Positions 19,303 through 30,064 of a stretch of DNA of 64,000 bases are shown one piece after another. Position 1 is the first letter of the stretch; every line of letters starts with the position of its first letter. The notes below the pieces were generated by a model. It was not told where the DNA came from and made no database searches. It saw only the letters and a program-made list of their open reading frames with translations. The DNA is from Seminavis robusta (Eukaryota; Bacillariophyta; Bacillariophyceae; Naviculales; Naviculaceae). The DNA lies in the NCBI GenBank assembly GCA_903772945.1, contig CAICTM010000139.1, positions 44,630-108,629 on the forward strand. Direction: 5' to 3'. Both the position numbers and the translations under genes were made by a program.

Positions 19303-21386
19303 ATGAGGAGACCGTTTGAATGTTTTTCGTTGCTGGCGTTGGCTGCAACGACACAACTGCAGTCGAGCGCAAGTGCCTTTGTCCATCCAAGTGTCGTAAA
19401 AAGTGGGAGAGCCACTACTACTAGTACGTGTTCTGGAAGACTGCCTCTTCATCGGCAGTACGTGACTAAGCAACCACTGGATGACTTGACGGCTCTGATG
19501 GACGAAGATGACGACAATGATGACAATGACTACAATAGTATTGGAGAAGCCTCATTTTACAATGTGGATTACATGGATGATGATGAACAAGAACTGGACG
19601 ACACCGACATTCCCACTACTACTACAGTATTCAATCGAGACGAAGATGAGATGTTGACGGAACTGGAAGATCGATTTTACATTGACGAACGTGGTCAACG
19701 ACGGCAAGTGGAAAAGTGTATTCTGGTGGGTGTCGAAGACTTGTCGGCCAAACGAAAGCTACAAAAAGCACGACGACAAGCCGGACAAGAAATGCCATAC
19801 GATAGACCCAACGTTGTTCCCGACGAGGAAATGCTATTTACACTACAAGAGAGTCTCGGAGAAATGAGAGAACTCATCAAAACGGCTGGAATGGATTGTG
19901 TGGGAGGTGAGTTTATATATATCATATCATATGTATGAGTCAGTTGAATTAGTTGAAGATAGATGGTCAGGATCTTTCTCACCTCTGAGCTCGCCTTTTT
20001 CTTTTCATATCAATGTCATCTCTTCATTCATGCATCCATCTGTTTTGTTTTGTTCATTCATGTTGTGAATAAATAACAGAAATCACACAGCGACTGCAGG
20101 AAGTCAATCCGCGAACGTACGTGGGATCGGGTAAAGTCTTGGAGGCACAGGAACTGCTCGAACAACACGGGGCTTGCACTATTGTATTTGATGCCGAATT
20201 GACGCCCGGACAACAAAAGGCACTCGAAAATTCCTTCAATAAGAAAATCATTCAAAACGATTTTTTGGGAGCCGACGGCGAAGAAGGAGAAATCAAAGTC
20301 ATTGATCGAACGGCACTCATTCTTGATATTTTTGCACAGCATGCCAAAACACGAGAAGGAAAATTACAAGTCGATCTCGCATTGCACGAATATCGCAAAC
20401 CTCGTTTGACACGCATGTGGACGCATTTGGAACGGCAATCCGGAGCGGGTGGAGTCGGATTGCGGGGTCCCGGAGAATCGCAATTGGAAATTGACAAGCG
20501 ATTGATTCGCGATCGCATCATTGTGCTGAAATCCAAAATTGATGATGTACAGAAACAACGCGCCATGCATCGACAAGGCCGAGCGCGGACTGGATTGCCC
20601 ATTTTGTCACTCGTCGGCTACACCAATGCCGGAAAGAGTACGCTGCTCAATTATCTCACACGAGCCGGTGTCATGGCAGAGAGCATGTTATTTGCGACTC
20701 TAGACCCAACAACTCGCAAGGTACAACTGCCCGGACTCAAAACACATCCTTCCGTCATGCTGACGGATACTGTGGGGTTTGTACAAAAGTTGCCTACACA
20801 ATTGGTGGCGGCATTTCGAGCTACGCTGGAAGAAGTACAAGAAGCCGATGTCTTGATTCACGTCATTGATGTCTCCAACCCGACATGGGAAAAACAAGAA
20901 CGTGCCGTTTTGGATGTGCTTGCGAGTATGAATGCATTGGACAAACCGGTGGTTCGAGTACTCAACAAAATTGACTTGTTGGATGCCGAGTCGGCGGAAT
21001 ACTTGCAATACGAAGCCGCCTATGCCGATTTGACCGTGGCGGTTTCGTCGTTGCTGGGAGATGGTGTGACCGATTTCGTCTCGGTCGTCGAAGAAGCCTT
21101 GCAAGAATTAATGGTGCCCATTGAAGTGGAAATCCCCTATTCCAAGGGAGATGAATTGAGTGCCGTCCACGAACAGGGACACGTCGAAGTGGTCGACTAC
21201 CGACCGAATGGCACATATGTCATGGCTAGAGTGCCCCGATCCATTGCCAATCGATTAGAACAATATTCGCTGATTCCAAAAGAACAACAACAACAATCAA
21301 ATAGCTCGCCAAACGGTACCGATGACGACGAGGAAATCGATTGGGTGGCGCTCGGCCGGGGTCGACATTCCGAACGAGACAAGTAA
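19303..21386 (+). CDS. hflX: HflX-type GTPase, predicted plastid-targeted, 636 aa, two exons
   Basis: Exon 1 is 19303-19906 and exon 2 is 20080-21386; the intron 19907-20079 (gtgagt..acag) is phase 1 and restores the family sequence [23 protein letters not shown] chose ATG 19303 because it opens a signal peptide ([18 protein letters not shown]) ending in ASAFVHP, the diatom plastid-import motif with Phe after the cleavage site. An acidic linker follows. The HflX N-domain carries [14 protein letters not shown] (about residue 330). The G domain has G1 GYTNAGKST (about 383), G3 DTVGF (about 430) and G4 NKID (about 498). HflX splits stalled or hibernating 70S ribosomes using GTP, so a role on plastid ribosomes is inferred. 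The tail is D/E-rich. Confidence 0.92.
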
Positions 21387-22059
21387 AAGGCAAGAAAGAG
21401 GTTCGCTACACTGACGGCCACAACGAAATGGCCCCAAACAAATTAATTTGCTACTAGCTCTAAGGAATGTTAGAATTTCATAGTACGCCAACTCGAACCA
21501 ATCACAGTAGCAAGTGCTTGCAATAGTTCTCAATTTGTTGTCTCTACGAGAGCGGAGCTCCTCAAAACGTTGAATTCCATTCGATGCACGGCGCGATCTG
21601 GTTGAAAAGAAGGAGCCCCTAAAAACGTAGAAGTCAATTCGATGTAGGGCTCCTGTGATCAACAAGCTCAGCTCTTTGAATTCCTACAGTAGCTTCGTTC
21701 TGGCTGAAAATCTCCGTACTAGTGGGCACGACTTAGCCTCGTTGTCTTTGGCAGCTTGGTGGATGTCCACAGTGTAGTCTTCGAGCAACACAACACGTCA
21801 AGATTGTCTATCAATGGTCTCTACTTGCATTTACACGGTGACCCGGCATGTCTACGTTGCGTATCGGTAGCAATCAAGCCACACAAAGATGTCGAAATGG
21901 CATTAACTGACATCTTTCCCATGGCTTGCTTGTTTCTCACGGCACTATAGATTTCCATAATGCTGGGTACACGTCAAGTCCTGCCCTGTAATCCCCGACA
22001 GAACAGACACTCACTACGTACGTAACAATTTTGAACAAGGACGGTACATCATTCATTTT
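21387..22059. other. Intergenic between convergent hflX and HSF genes
   Basis: No gene is seen. A short direct repeat with the pattern gttgaattccattcgatgcacggcg / gaagtcaattcgatgtagggctcc occurs at 21568-21655. The rest is unremarkable. Confidence 0.4.
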
Positions 22060-24053
22060 CTAACGAGGGGGGTTCGGTGCAGGTTGTTGTGGAGCACTGG
22101 TTGCCATACTCGCTGGTGGTGGCGGCGGCGCTGCGAGTGGTGTCGCACTCTCTGTCGTTGTTCCATGGATTTGCATATTGATATTGACTGCTTCATTGGC
22201 AGGATCAAAGAGTGTCGCAAAATCCATATCGAGATCATCCAAATTGGTATTCCCCAATTCCAGTAAATTCCAATTGATGCTTTCCATTTCAGTAGTGGCA
22301 GCTGTATTGGGAGGAGGTACCATTCCCAGAGCGGGCGGCGCCTGCAGACCCTGTTGTGGCGGTCTCTTGTTGTTGGCAATTGGAGGACGCGTGAGACTGA
22401 CACTTTCGGCCACCATTCCCGCTGCCGCCAGGGCGGATGCTTGTCGTTCTCGATCGGCTAAATCTTCCTGTACTCGAATCTGTTGTGCCGGTGTCATTCC
22501 TGCCATAAAGGTACGAGGAGGGTTGTTGTTGTTGCTGGTGGTAGTAGTACCGTTGTTATGGGCACTGAGTTTATTGTTGGTCATGAGAATCCCTAGACCC
22601 GTCTGTGGAGCAGCTCCCAAGGCGACACTTGGTGGTGGCAGTGATGGTGGTGACATGGTACGAAAATGAGCCTGTCGTTGTTCGGGGGGATGAAGGTGTC
22701 TGGTTGATGCATGATTGAATGATTGGCAAAACGAAAGAAAATCGTGTGAGGACAGCAATCAACTTGCTTGTGTTTAATTCATTCAATTCATCAGTATCGA
22801 TTCCTCTTTTTTTTGAATGTCTGTATTTACCTTCCCATAATGGGTGCCGTGAGTGTTGCGGGGGCACTCTGACTCAACGTGGCTGGTTCCAACGCATACA
22901 CCCCCGGACTCGACTCTGGCGTGAGCAACGGAGACGATGGTACAGAACCCCCGGATCTCCCCGCGGATCGTGGACTGGGTCGTAATTGGGGAGATCCAGT
23001 TCCTCCACTACCCTTTTGTTTGGATCGTTTCATTTGTAGACATCGATCGGGTTGATCTCTGTGAAACATTTCGTGTCGATAGGCACCGGCATCCGGTCCT
23101 TTGGTGATTCTTCGAAATCCGTACAAATTCAATTGTCGTTGAAAGGATGTGAGCTTGGTATGTCTAAAATAGCGAGGCAGTACATCGGCAATGAATTTGT
23201 CGGGATCTCGTACGGAAAAGGCATCTCCTTTGGGAAGCCATGATACGACGGATGGATCTTCTTTGCGCAGCATTTCCATGAGTTTTCGAGGAAATGGATT
23301 GGAGTGGCCCGTGGCGGTTCCTCCTCCGGGTGACGACGTGGCCGAGAGAGCGGGAGATCCGGCGCTGGGAGATGAATTTCGTCGGAGTTGTCGACTGATG
23401 ATACTACTACTACTATTGCCAGTACTCCCATCGGGTGACTCGGATAGCTTGATTGTGGAAATGGCGGGCGAAGACGCACTGGCGACACTCATGGCGGGTG
23501 AAATAGTAGGTTGCATTTTTAAGACGCCCGCCGCAATGGAACTGTCGACTGGCACCAATACGACGCCTCCTTGTCCATTTGTATTGGGAGTACCACTACT
23601 CCCCGTTTCGGGTGGAGTTCCGTGATGTTTGGCAATTTCAAAATTCTCTCGTAGCGATTGTTGTTGCGTGCTGCGCGCATTGGCCGCTGCTCGAAACCCT
23701 GCCAAGTACATGGCTCGTAGTTGTGCTTGTTTGTCGTCCACGGCGGCGGCGGCGGGTGGTACTGCTGCTGCAGCAGTGGTAGTAGTAGTGGTTGTCGGTT
23801 CAATGCTGGCGAGTGCCGCGTCCATCGAGTCTTTGAGTGCCGTCAAGTCCATCGCATCGTCCGTCGCTGTGGTCGCCGCCGGATCTATCATAGTCGGAGC
23901 TGTTGGATCGGCTGCAGCACTACCTGATAGAGACATGGATGGAACCTGGGATGGATCACCCGCACTCTCGTGTAAATCCACCGCCATGGGGTCCACTACG
24001 CCATGTGGTCCCTTGACCTCGGCGGTGCCATTCGTCACATTCGATTGGGCCAT
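22060..24053 (-). CDS. Heat-shock-factor-type transcription factor, 620 aa, two exons
   Basis: Exon 1 runs from ATG 24053 down to 22831 and exon 2 from 22699 to 22060. The intron 22700-22830 (gtaaat..accag) is phase 2 and joins MGR to [12 protein letters not shown]. The HSF DNA-binding domain spans about residues 250-345: [38 protein letters not shown], and the recognition helix [18 protein letters not shown]. The N-terminal 240 residues are A/T/S-rich and low in complexity. A basic RSKQKG patch and S/P-rich linkers follow. The C-terminus has an acidic patch [20 protein letters not shown] that could be an activation region. I see no clear heptad oligomerisation domain directly after the DBD, which is common in the expanded diatom HSF family. 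Target genes are unknown. Confidence 0.9.
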
Positions 24054-24442
24054 TGTTCGCTTACTACTACCTGCTAGTACCTATACACATACAAGCACTA
24101 CTACACACTGGTAAGCCGTCCAAAGCCTCCAATGCTTTCACTTCACTTCACTTCCTTCGATTTGATAGATAGCTGATCAACCTGACACGCTGCTGGGCAC
24201 CAAAATTTGGCGTGATAGTCCCATTGTCGCTGTGTTGATGGTCTTTGCTGTCAAGGTAATAAAACCTTAGCCCTAATTTAGGATTCCAAAACCAATGCTG
24301 GCACCCAAGCGTAACCGTTTTACAAAGCTAAAGTGGATCAATCCGTTGTGTTTTTACTTCAGTTGTTCGTTGGTGACACCCAGAAATAAGAAGGGCATGC
24401 CAATAGTGGAGTAATGAATGAGTGAAGGCATGTCATGTTGCC
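24054..24442. other. Divergent promoter region
   Basis: Lies between the HSF gene (minus) and the unknown plus-strand gene at 24443. It holds A/T-rich stretches and the direct repeat cacttcacttcacttcc at about 24140. No specific site can be assigned. Confidence 0.4.
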
Positions 24443-25351
24443 ATGATGAGTGGTACCACTAGTGCCATCACCCAAGAACTCTGTCTTGCCTTTTCGGACT
24501 TTGTCAATACTCTATTTGCCATTCCACTTACCAGAAACCTCATTGCTTGTCTCGTCACAACGGGCGATGTTCCGGAAATACAAGAATTCACCTACGCGAA
24601 CCCTACCATTGATATGGGAGATGATATCGCCGAGGAAACAGTCATTGAAATACCCGAGGGTCCTTATATTGTAACAGAGCAATCGACGGGAAGTCCTTTT
24701 CACGTCGGCACCAAGGTTGGTTCGTCGATATTATGGCAAGCACATGTTCCGATTACCGAATTATCCAGTATTTTGCGGGATAACATTGACGCCGATGATA
24801 ATGACAATGATGTGGAACAATTATTGCAGGAGATTTTGACCGGACAAAGTGGAGCGTGTTTTGATTGTGAAACAGAACCGGGAATTGATGGAGTCGAGTT
24901 GGTAGCCATGACTCCCACCACCTACACGTTGGAGTTGACCAGTCTCAAAAGTCAGCACATCAAGGATACAATCACCTTTGCCGGACCAGGAACGGCTGCC
25001 ATTCTGGCCAAGATGGATGCAGCAACAACAGAAACCCAAAATGCCATTCGGATATTCGACCTGGGACGGGGGGAGACCAAAACAGAGATTGCCGGGACTC
25101 TGCTGGGCAATGTGCTGAGTCGCTCCTCTTTGGAAGGGATGGCAGAGGCGGAAGCTCTCTACTACAGGGCACTCACAGCGGGGGATGAAGTTTGGAGGAA
25201 GACCAATAATAGCAGCAACAGCGGAATGAGATTGCTCAGTGGCGAGCCTGGCAAGAGCTTTGCCCTGCGAGTCCACAGCAATGAACAAGCAAATAGGTTT
25301 GACTATCTCGTGTTTCATGATTCCACCAATGGTTTAGACTTTGTGAACTAA
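24443..25351 (+). CDS. Unknown protein, 302 aa
   Basis: An in-frame TGA at 24419 precedes this frame and the first ATG is at 24443 (MMSGTTSAITQELCLAF). The sequence is acidic and S/T-rich, with a CFDCETEPGIDG segment in the middle and DDNDNDVEQ before it. No domain, signal peptide or clear membrane span is recognised. Codon use and composition look like neighbouring real genes and no overlapping frame is better, so I accept it as a gene of unknown function. Missed introns are possible, because both ends are unremarkable. Confidence 0.55.
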   Translation: MMSGTTSAITQELCLAFSDFVNTLFAIPLTRNLIACLVTTGDVPEIQEFTYANPTIDMGDDIAEETVIEIPEGPYIVTEQSTGSPFHVGTKVGSSILWQAHVPITELSSILRDNIDADDNDNDVEQLLQEILTGQSGACFDCETEPGIDGVELVAMTPTTYTLELTSLKSQHIKDTITFAGPGTAAILAKMDAATTETQNAIRIFDLGRGETKTEIAGTLLGNVLSRSSLEGMAEAEALYYRALTAGDEVWRKTNNSSNSGMRLLSGEPGKSFALRVHSNEQANRFDYLVFHDSTNGLDFVN

Positions 25352-25990
25352 TCAATCTTTTCAAGTAAGTGAGGATTATCCGTCGTTGGTTTGAAAGTGA
25401 TGAGCAGGTGTCTACTGGTATGGGTGGAAAGCACAATCAAGGCGTTGACAAAAGATTAGGTTCAACAATTGAACTTTAGCAATGCTGGTAGTAGGCTGAG
25501 ACTCATAGGAGGCCCCCTTCATAGCAACCTACCCAAGAAGGAAGCAGAGTTCATGAATACTTTGCTTGCCAAGAAGCCAGAAAGGCATTGCATCTATGGC
25601 TACTAGTAGCTTTAGAAGAACCCTCCCCCCTGCCCTTCTTCTCTTTCTTTTACCAGTAGCTATACTTCCCAGCAGGGGCAGGTTTTGTTAGGTAAATCGA
25701 AAAATAAATACTAAATAGATACGTTAAGGAGCGAGGGGGGGATCTCATTCCAAAGCTGCGTAGAGACCACGGGACATGTTGGGGACATGGATCTCAAGAC
25801 TGCCGCGTGCACAGAGTATCTGAGAACATCCCAGCAGCTTATTTTTGCATCTGAGCACATAGGTGACTGTGGCTGTTCGTGATGTGATGTCGATGCGACA
25901 AAAGCCTTTTGGCTTGCCCGTGGCCGTTGATCTGTGCTTAGCCATGCTTTTTCGTGGCTCTTCTTCATGCTTTGCAGACATCCTAACTAA
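25352..25990. other. Intergenic
   Basis: No supported gene. A long minus-strand open frame begins here but runs across the LINE insertion boundary at 25991-26003, so it cannot be an old host gene. Confidence 0.5.
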
Positions 25991-26911
25991 TAAGACCTTG
26001 CTGAGCAGTCCCGCCTCAATCGCAGTCGTTGCACTGGCTCCTGGCTTGCAGTCATGCCCGATATTGCCAAACGCACTCACCTCTCTGCTCAAGAATGGCG
26101 TGATGCTCTCTTTCTCCGGTTCGGTCTTACCCCCCAGCTCTTCCAGCTCTTTGTGATGGCTGTACTGGTCCTTCAGCGTTCCACATGCTCTGGATTGCAA
26201 ACGCGGTGGCTTAATCATCCGTCGCCATAATGAAATCCGCAATGAACTTGGTTCTATTGCATGTGAATGCTTTGGTTCCTCTAGCGTCCATCAGAACCAC
26301 CCTTCCATCTGTTCCCGCCCTACTATCCCTGCCGGTCCCCAATTTCCACCTTACCCCCCCCCCCACTCTCAATCCCCCTCCAGCCCCCGAGCTCTTACGG
26401 GTATCTTTCATTCGCGGCTTGTTTAACGAGGTACTACAGCTATATTGACGTACGTGTCACTGATTTGGACTGTGCCTCTTACCGAACAAAGATCCCGTCA
26501 AAGTTTTAACCCACAAGAACGCGACAAAATTTCCAAATATAAAGATGCGTGCGAGTCAATCGCGCTTCCTTCCACCCTTTGTTGTTTCAGTGGATGGCAT
26601 GCTTGCCCTCAAGCCAAGACTCTCTTACAACGCCTTGCTTCTGCTATGCCCAAAACTCATTTCTCTACTCTCAAATGTGTTCTCATGCAGACCCGTATCT
26701 CAATTGCCCTTGTGAAGCTACCCATTATGTCTCCGTGGCTCCCGCAAAGCCAACCCTTTGCCCCCCGTAAAGTATGGTCCTCAATTTCTTGCCCCTGATC
26801 CCACAGAACCTAGTCCTGAATTTCGACTGTTCTTTGCTTAAGCCTGGCCCCGGCTGGCTTCCGTAGATAATTTCCCTACTCTAAAACCCCCCTTATTATA
26901 AGACCTTGCTG
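25991..26911 (+). mobile_element. 5'-truncated non-LTR retrotransposon (LINE), about 895 bp, 13-bp TSD
   Basis: taagaccttgctg occurs at 25991-26003 and again at 26899-26911, flanking a segment whose left part encodes the C-terminus of a LINE ORF2 and whose right part is its 3' UTR. The last 158 bp recur at 14997-15152. A C11 run lies near 26358. The 3' end is ..aaaacccccc plus ttattat, so this family lacks a poly-A tail and may end in a short A/T repeat. Confidence 0.85.
26005..26300 (+). pseudogene. LINE ORF2 C-terminal fragment with zinc knuckle, frameshifted
   Basis: Read across frames, the plus strand gives TGSWLAVMPDIAKRTHLSAQ then EWRDALFLRFGLTP; after a shift, LPALCDGC; after another shift, HALDCKRGGLIIRRHNEIRN. 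WRDALFLR(F/Y)GL followed by C-x2-C..H-x4-C and GGL..RHNEIR is the conserved C-terminal region of many LINE-type reverse transcriptases, after the RT domain. At least two frameshifts show the copy is dead. The RT and endonuclease were never included, because of the 5' truncation. Confidence 0.8.
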
Positions 26912-27158
26912 CTCGCTTGGTGGGTGTAGCGGATATTCGAATTTCAAATCCATTCAAATCGAACGGAATCGGATTCATGAATCGAATAATTGAACCTACT
27001 TGTCGATTTCGCGAGCGGAGGTGTCTCGTGTCTTTCTCAAAGCCTCGCCAAAAAGCCTCGACGATGGCGATGACGGGATGGCAACCATCAACTGGCATCT
27101 TGTGAATGAACCAAAGGACCTCTCGTAAAGGCACCCAGCTCAGCCAGAAAAAGAGAAA

Positions 27159-29526
27159 ATGGGCAACGATACCTCTAGACCAAGGGGCTCGCGCCCAGCG
27201 ACAAGTAAGTCCATGCTAGAAGACTCGTCGTTGAATCCGGTTGAAGCTCTGTCTTCTACGATGTGCAACCTCTGCGCTCCAACATTCAATGGTTCTCATC
27301 AGCGACCCGCCCCCTCCATTGATACTACATACACGGAAACCTCCAATATGACCTCTGCAATGCTTCAATCAATAGGCAAACAAAAGACAGGCAGGTCGGG
27401 TTACCAGCCAACAGCACCACGACCGCCCCGACAGAACAATCGCACGACAGCCACTGAGAAATCCGATCGCAGCATCAAGATCAGTGTCAGGAACGTCCAG
27501 AAAGATGTTTCCATGAAGAGTGCTGATCAGAGAAGGAAGCAGGGCACAGCGAATGACGACAGTGTCAAGACTTTTGCAGCCAGTTTGGCCACACAATCTG
27601 CCAACCACTATAGGAAGGGAAATGATTTTGTCATGATTACGGATGCACTCTCAGATGTCAGAATCAAGTGAGTTCACCAATGACACGACACCATACATGT
27701 TCCGGTCAAGTCAAATCTGCAGACAGAATGACTTTTGGTTACTCACACATTATTTGGTTGCTTCGTCACCTCAATCCATGTTTATTTTGTAGCTATCACA
27801 TTGATGCCAAAGAGGTTGGCCACGGCCACTATGGCGTGGTACGCAAATGTAGGCATAGAGAAAGTGGTGATTCTTTTGCTATCAAGTCAATTCGAAAGGC
27901 CAAAGTGTCCAAAATCGAAGTATTGAAACGAGAAATTGACATTCTGAAAGAAGTCAGGCACCCCAATATCATCCAATTGGTAAGGCAACACTATCCGAGA
28001 CCAAGAGTCCTTGATGTTTCCCCAGATTGAGCTAAACTTTGATTGTCGCTTCCTTTTGCAGGAGGAAGTATATGAAGATGAGCGGTACCTTCACCTCGTT
28101 ACCGAACTTTGTACTGGAGGAGAGCTCTTCGATCGAATCATTGCCAAAACACAATCTGCAGAAGGTCATTTCTCCGAGCATGATGCTGCGACACTTGTTA
28201 GAGACATTCTAGATGCCATTCGATACTGTCACTCTAAAGGCATTGTCCACAGGGATCTAAAACCAGAGTGAGTGCTTCCGGATACGCTTTGTATTCAGAA
28301 TCAGCAACCGAAGATTCTAACAGTTTGTTCGACTCAATTGCATAATTCAGGAACTTTCTCTTCTTGACAGCCGATGACTCGCCCATCAAGATCATTGATT
28401 TTGGGTTGTCCCGGCATGATGACTCGATCCAAGGGATTATGAAAACCAAAGTGGGTACACCCTACTATGTGGCACCAGAAGTGCTTCGGAGAGAGTACAC
28501 AAACAGTTGTGATATCTGGAGTATTGGTGAGTTTGGTGGGGTGGCTTGCTTCTGGAGGATACGATCAGCACAGAAACAGCTTGGAGCCTAACAACTATCT
28601 TTTTGCCCTGTCGATCCAAAAGGTGTCATTTCCTACATTCTACTGTGTGGATATCCGCCTTTTTATGGTGACAGTGACGCTCAAATATTTGACGCAGTGA
28701 AAGTGGGCAAGTTCGACTTCCCCTCTCCGGAATGGGATGACATTAGCCAGCTGGCAAAGGACTTTGTTGTTTCCTTACTGAAGAAACTCCCCAAAGACAG
28801 GTAAGTGGTGGCTCCTTGGATGCCAACCTCTCAAAAGTGATACTGTCAATCATGTCTATCTAACCACAGGTTGGACGAACTGTATACTGCAGACCCACAG
28901 CAGAACAAGCCATGAAACTGCCTTGGCTGATCAATCAGCTGGGTGATGAATTGCCAAAACACACTCCAGCACTAACCCTGCGAAGAGGAGATCGTGGAGC
29001 TGAGTTCTCGAAGTATCTGGGAATGAAGAAGCTTCGAAAGGAAGCCCTTGGCTGCATTGCCTCCAATCTCACACAGGAACAGGTGGGGTATCTTGGAGAA
29101 ATATTCAAGAGTATTGATAAGGGGGGAGATGGTGTCTTGACACTGAATGAACTAGATCAGGCAATTGCCAGAGGAAACATTCCCGCAAGTGTACAAGACG
29201 ATTTGAGATCTCTGAGAGATAAGCTGTCGCTGTCGGAAGACGCCACCTTGAACTGGAAGGACTTTCTTTCGGGGACAATAGACAAGACACTAGCAATGAG
29301 AGAAGACAACATCAGAATGGTCTTCAACCATTTCAAGCAAGGAGCCGATGCTGATCATCTGAAATTTGAAGATGTGGTTGAAATCTTTGGGGGTGAAGCA
29401 CAAGCACTAGAGATCATACAATTTATGGATTCTGATGGTGATGGAGTCATCTCATTTGAAGATTTCAGGAAAGCAGTGGAGGAGAGCTTGGCAGAAGGCG
29501 ACGACGACTTCGATGTGAGTGTCTAG
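27159..29526 (+). CDS. Calcium-dependent protein kinase (CDPK), 629 aa, six exons
   Basis: Exons: 27159-27667, 27793-27979, 28062-28267, 28351-28526, 28623-28800 and 28893-29526; all introns are GT-AG and the phases agree. The last acceptor is placed at 28892, not 28869, because only this gives [15 protein letters not shown]. The N-terminus MGNDTS is a candidate N-myristoylation signal, followed by about 165 basic, S/T-rich residues. In the kinase: GHGHYGVV loop, [13 protein letters not shown] (about 294-302), DFGLSR (about 315), GTPYYVAPE. The C-terminal calmodulin-like domain has canonical EF-hand loops [12 protein letters not shown] (about 492) and [12 protein letters not shown] (about 598). 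The two middle loops are degenerate ([20 protein letters not shown]). It would phosphorylate targets on Ca2+ signals, perhaps at membranes. Confidence 0.93.
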
Positions 29527-30064
29527 ACTGCTAGCTAGTAGTAGAGTTTTGATAGTTATTTTTGATACGCCATGGAGGCGCCTTTGTTAATGTTATGTAG
29601 ACTAGCTAGTTTCGTTTCTTGCTACCCATAGCTAGAGCCAAAATCGTCTCCATTCTCCGCGACGCCCAGTCTGGCTCTTGACGTTCCTCTCCTTGTGTCG
29701 TCGTTGCCTACCGGTAGGTGTTTGGCTCTGGAATCCAGCAATCAGAACAACGTGTTACGTGCTATGGTACCGGTACCGTTGACGCGATTAGTGCTTCTCG
29801 TACCGGTAGCAAGTTTGCTTGGCTCTATGACATATATTACACTGGATATCGACACAAATCGTTCATTTGGTTTGGTCGCCGTTGGATCCAGGCTGTTCTT
29901 GTTCTGGCTTTGCCCTCCGCAATTCATTCATGCCAAACGTCAAGAAGAAATGGAACCTACAACCTCAGTAAGTTCGGTACCTAGCGGTACCACTGGCTCG
30001 CCAGAAGAGACTGCACGGTAGCTGCACTGTAGCTGCCAGTTTGAACTCTTGCTTCTCGACCTAA
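29527..30064. other. Intergenic with TACCGGTA palindromes
   Basis: Between convergent genes. It contains ggtaccggtacc at about 29766 and cgtaccggtagc at about 29800, plus ctagctag motifs at 29530-29540 and 29600-29635. No gene is seen. Confidence 0.5.

Noticed and set aside
25745-26242. 165-codon minus-strand open frame
   Set aside because: It crosses the left boundary of a LINE insertion marked by a target-site duplication, and the inserted part is antisense to recognisable LINE coding sequence.
28801-28869. Acceptor at 28869 for the last CDPK exon
   Set aside because: It leads to a stop after about 16 codons; the next AG (28892) restores the family sequence [12 protein letters not shown].
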